Assembly (NCBI RefSeq): GCF_010645065.1
Contig: NZ_JAADZW010000019.1
Location: 48,599 to 112,598 of the forward strand
Reading direction: 5' to 3'
Source: Flavobacterium fluviatile
Lineage (GTDB): Bacteria; Bacteroidota; Bacteroidia; Flavobacteriales; Flavobacteriaceae
DNA length: 64,000 nt
The notes under the pieces were generated by a model. The model made no database searches, was not told the DNA's origin, and saw nothing but the letters and a program-made list of their open reading frames with translations. Numbering within the stretch: position 1 is the stretch's first letter; each line of letters starts with the position of its first letter. Shown here in pieces: positions 61,787 to 64,000 of the stretch. Made by a program: the position numbers and the translations under genes.

Positions 61787-61818
61787 TAAAAGCCTGTTCG
61801 TTTTGAGCAGGCTTTTTT
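61787..61818 (+). terminator. Terminator closing the mannan locus
   Basis: Stem AAAAGCCTG / CAGGCTTTT with inner pairs (TC/GA) and a T run, 24 nt after the GH5 stop. Confidence 0.85.
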
Positions 61819-62687
61819 AATTTTAGAGTATGAAAACAATGAGATTTATATTGGTTTAGGATGTTTTCTTTGTAAGAATTAAACGAGTGTTTTTGTTTCT
61901 TTAAATTCAGTACGCGATTTGAGTGTTTTTTTATGTTTGGTTTTTATTTTATCAACAACCCCCTGTTTTATAGGGGGTGGTTGTTATTTTTTTTAAAATA
62001 AAAGTGAGAATTAACGTATTTTGATTATTATTTTTGGTTTTTAACCCTGATTTTTTAATGAGTAAATTAAAAAATGTGTTATTGTATTTTTAAAAACATA
62101 CCCGTTTAAATATCAAAAAACGATTATTTTGAATTTAATTTTTGTAATCCGTAAATCTGCTTTTGTATAGGGCTATAAATCAAATATACAATATACATTA
62201 ATATAAAAAAGGTCGAAAAGTCCAATAAAATCAATACTTCACAGTAAAAAAGGTCGAAAAAAGAAAAAAATTAAAATGTTCATTAATTACTTTTTACTAC
62301 CGTTTTACTACCATTAAAAAAGCCAAAAAGGTTCGTTATAAAGAAGTAATTACCATACCCGGGAGGATATATACTCAAAACTACTATAAAAGCCGTAAAA
62401 CAAAGCGTTTAACGGCTTTTTTTTTATTCTATTAAGCAAACTTAAACAGGTTTTTAAAGCCTTTTAAAAGTATTTAAACGACATTTCAAAAAACGGTATT
62501 TTTTGTATTGCTTTACTTAATGCTTTACCTCTTGCTTTACCTCATGGATGCAAAAAAAAGTACTGGAAAACACCCCGTAATTACACTTTAAAACCAAAAA
62601 AGTATAAAAATAAGGCTGAAAGCCCCCCTTTAATTCATTAATTACACTTTGTTATTATGCGCAAAGCGCTATAAATCAGTTAATTAC
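61819..62687. other. Gene-poor repeat-rich border of a mobile element
   Basis: No credible gene was found. The stretch carries a hairpin with C/G-rich arms (AACAACC / GGTTGTT, 61951-61993) and a second terminator-like hairpin (AAAAGCCGT / ACGGCTTTT, 62386-62427). It also carries short direct repeats: AAAAAAGGTCGAAAA twice (62205 and 62246), TTTTACTACC twice in 11-nt tandem (62292, 62303), TGCTTTACYTMW three times in 12-nt tandem (62509-62544), and TAATTACACTTT twice (62578, 62639). The density of repeats suggests protein-binding sites such as those at the end of a phage or transposon. Confidence 0.6.
62509..62544 (+). repeat. Triplicate 12-nt tandem repeat TGCTTTACYTMW
   Basis: Three consecutive units: TGCTTTACTTAA, TGCTTTACCTCT, TGCTTTACCTCA. 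The first eight bases are identical in all three. Located 144 nt downstream of the S24 repressor stop. Confidence 0.85.
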
Positions 62688-63386
62688 TTAGTTATGTAGC
62701 CTTATTGAAGCTCGTACAAGCCCGATTGCGGCTATTTGACTTAGTTTTACATCCTTAGGACTGTGGTGTTGATTGTGACTTACAAGCCTCACGTATTCGT
62801 CTCCTAATTCGCTTTGATGAACAAACTTTATAGTTTTCATAGTACTGTATTCGTCTAATTTGACAGCTACTATATACATTTCTCCAAAAAATATCTGTGC
62901 TCTTTCTACTGCAATACGTTTGTAAGCTATCATGTCACCAGATTTTAACAAAGGATACATACTATCACCAGATGCGTAAATCGCACCATCGCAGGACGGC
63001 ATACTTGGTATAGAAATATAGTCAATAACTTTTTCTTCATCAATACCGTTACCATCAACCAAAGGAACCAATCCCATTGTTGCTTCAAGATTAAACAATG
63101 GTACTCTTTGAATCTCGTATATCGCATCTTTTGTTTTTCTATAGCTTTCTACTGATTCAGCAACAATGTTATTAGCACTATTTATATTATATCCATTACC
63201 GGTTAAAAGCCAGTTAATATCTATGTCATTTTCACATTTTGAAAACAAAAGATCGTAGTCAATTGAGTTTCTTGAATACCAATTAGACAAAGTACTTCTA
63301 CTTATATTAAGAAAATTCGCTAATTCTGTATCGGTATTGAAATTTTTTATGCTTTTTAATCTGTTTAAAATCAATGACTTATCCAT
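62688..63386 (-). CDS. S24/LexA-like phage repressor (CI-like)
   Basis: Self-cleaving repressor that would keep an element dormant. The 232 residues begin with a helix-turn-helix of the CI/bacteriophage repressor type (NTDTELANFLNISRSTLSNWYSRNSIDYDLL). The C-terminal LexA/S24 peptidase domain has the serine in YASGDSMYPLLKSGDMIAY and the lysine in MKTIKFVHQ. Transcribed leftward and divergent from a small gene, with an operator-like palindrome pair in the gap. Confidence 0.9.
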   Translation of the reverse strand: MDKSLILNRLKSIKNFNTDTELANFLNISRSTLSNWYSRNSIDYDLLFSKCENDIDINWLLTGNGYNINSANNIVAESVESYRKTKDAIYEIQRVPLFNLEATMGLVPLVDGNGIDEEKVIDYISIPSMPSCDGAIYASGDSMYPLLKSGDMIAYKRIAVERAQIFFGEMYIVAVKLDEYSTMKTIKFVHQSELGDEYVRLVSHNQHHSPKDVKLSQIAAIGLVRASIRLHN

Positions 63387-63406
63387 AATGTTTTAAAAAT
63401 GTGAAC

Positions 63407-63430
63407 TTTTTTACGTAAAAACGTTTTTTT
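63407..63430. promoter_or_regulatory. Operator-like palindromes between repressor and early genes
   Basis: Two overlapping perfect palindromes, TTTTACGTAAAA (63409-63420) and AAAAACGTTTTT (63417-63428), lie between the repressor start and the rightward promoter. Both have an ACG/CGT centre. Likely repressor-binding sites. Confidence 0.6.
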
Positions 63431-63446
63431 GTTTTCAATTTGTGTA

Positions 63447-63454
63447 TATATTTG
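63447..63454 (+). promoter_or_regulatory. Candidate -7 box TATATTTG of the rightward early promoter
   Basis: TAnnTTTG match immediately after the operator-like palindromes. Gives a leader of roughly 40 nt before the ATG at 63501. Confidence 0.6.
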
Positions 63455-63500
63455 TAAAGAACAAAACGAATTACAAAACATAATTAACAATTGTAAAGAT

Positions 63501-63689
63501 ATGAAAGAGATATTAATTGCAAGTGAGATGAAGAATAAAATCATAAAAGAATTTAAGTCATCTCGTCCCAGTTTAAGATCAGCCCTAAAATTTTACACAA
63601 ACTCAGATGTTGCCAGGGCAATGCGCAAACGTGCTAAGGAACTGTTAGAGGCAGAATTGAAAAAAATAAATGAGTTTGACGAATTGTAA
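63501..63689 (+). CDS. Small early phage protein, unknown function
   Basis: 62-residue, charge-rich protein (ATG 63501, MKEILIASEMKNKIIKEF). The longer frame from 63429 overlaps the promoter, so it is rejected. It is entirely helical-looking with the basic core ARAMRKRAKELLEAELKK. It occupies the place of a Ner/Cro-like small regulator next to a phage repressor, but no clear helix-turn-helix is visible. Confidence 0.65.
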   Translation: MKEILIASEMKNKIIKEFKSSRPSLRSALKFYTNSDVARAMRKRAKELLEAELKKINEFDEL

Positions 63690-63722
63690 AGCACTAATAA
63701 GTCGCACGTAAAATTATTCAGT

Positions 63723-64000
63723 ATGGAAAAAAAAGAAAGCCCATTTGAATACCATAACGACAAACTTGGTGCGAAAATAAAGTTCCTTATAAAGAGTGAT
63801 AAGCTTGTAAGCTCACATGAACACAGCTTGAAACTAATTTCTTACAGGGCTCTTTATGGTAGAATGAAAAGTAAAACCCAGCCTGAACGAGAATTAAGGC
63901 GTGCATCACTCGGATTTGATGCACTTGTGGAGTTTGACTCTTTAGTACAAGAATGGCGGGATGCATTAGTATTCAAATTCGGAAAGCCCACCGAAATAAC
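63723..64000 (+). CDS. Partial early gene of a phage-like element (runs off the window)
   Basis: ATG at 63723 opens a frame that is still open at the window end (92 codons seen): MEKKESPFEYHNDKLGAKIK... ending ...RDALVFKFGKPTEI. The piece LISYRALYGRMKS and ALVEFDSLVQEWRDAL look like the N-terminal DNA-binding part of a transposase-type protein by eye. That would suit a Mu-like gene order (repressor, small regulator, transposase), but it is a weak inference from an incomplete protein. Confidence 0.6.
   Translation, partial: MEKKESPFEYHNDKLGAKIKFLIKSDKLVSSHEHSLKLISYRALYGRMKSKTQPERELRRASLGFDALVEFDSLVQEWRDALVFKFGKPTEI

Noticed and set aside
62222..62430. Open frame without ATG ending at the 62386 hairpin (reads ...KKVRYKEVITIPGRIY...)
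   Set aside because: No start codon and it passes through two direct repeats; could be a lost C-terminus of a recombinase, but nothing supports it.
62688..63386. LexA (SOS repressor) as identity of the S24 protein
   Set aside because: The N-terminal helix-turn-helix is of the phage CI type and gene context is a divergent phage early region, not a chromosomal SOS gene.
63429..63500. Longer N-terminus for the small phage gene
   Set aside because: It would translate the -7 box and leader; ATG at 63501 is a better start.
1..64000. CRISPR array, tRNA or rRNA genes
   Set aside because: No regular repeat-spacer pattern was seen; repeats found are few and irregular. No cloverleaf or rRNA segment was recognised by eye; a tRNAscan or Infernal run would be decisive.

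Overview
The window reads as a chromosome segment of a Flavobacterium-like member of the Bacteroidota. The evidence is the AT-rich DNA, a SusC/SusD pair, recurrent TAnnTTTG-type -7 promoter boxes without Shine-Dalgarno sequences, the small Bacteroidota-specific DUF4295/bL38 gene beside rpmB-rpmG, BshC (bacillithiol), and several dispersed palindromic repeats of the flavobacterial type. All family calls come from reading sequence motifs; no database search was run.

Region 1 (1-10.7 kb) is the end of an exopolysaccharide/capsule locus: a GT4, a hexapeptide acetyltransferase, a GT2, a polyprenyl-phosphate sugar-phosphate transferase, Wza-like and Wzc-like export proteins, and a convergent PHP-type tyrosine phosphatase (CpsB/YwqE). 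An Omp85-like outer-membrane protein and another GT2 follow. Region 2 (10.7-33.8 kb) is mostly housekeeping: a 2-oxoacid dehydrogenase E2, an exonuclease, a FAH-family enzyme, an Hpt protein, cinA, rpmB-rpmG-bL38, ftsY, a serine hydrolase, a DUF721 protein, ndk, a membrane acyltransferase, bshC, an MFS transporter, a radical SAM gene carrying two repeat insertions, a two-component system, an L,D-transpeptidase and an NlpC/P60 hydrolase.

Region 3 (34.0-61.8 kb) is a large polysaccharide utilisation locus whose gene content fits acetylated galacto(gluco)mannan. It holds two GDSL/SGNH-type esterases, a GH3, a GH97 of the probable alpha-galactosidase type, a GH5_7-like mannanase, two GH26 mannanases, a mannobiose/cellobiose 2-epimerase, a GH130 mannosylglucose phosphorylase, a GPH sugar symporter, an AraC regulator, SusC, SusD, two surface glycan-binding lipoproteins (one with a fasciclin domain), a GH27 alpha-galactosidase and a second GH5. 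The AraC gene sits between a leftward block (cytoplasmic mannobiose phosphorolysis plus mannanases) and a rightward block (surface capture and debranching). A DUF5615/DUF433 toxin-antitoxin-like pair and an aldo/keto reductase are embedded in it.

Region 4 (61.8-64.0 kb) looks like the left end of a temperate phage or mobile element: a gene-poor stretch full of short direct repeats, a leftward S24 repressor, an operator-like divergent promoter region, a small rightward gene and a gene running off the window. The layout recalls Mu-like elements, but this is inference.

The most unusual non-coding signals are three families of dispersed inverted repeats. One is a hairpin element in which the stem covaries while the loop and flanks are conserved; two of its copies end exactly 12 nt before a start codon. 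A radical SAM gene has absorbed two intergenic-type repeats in frame.
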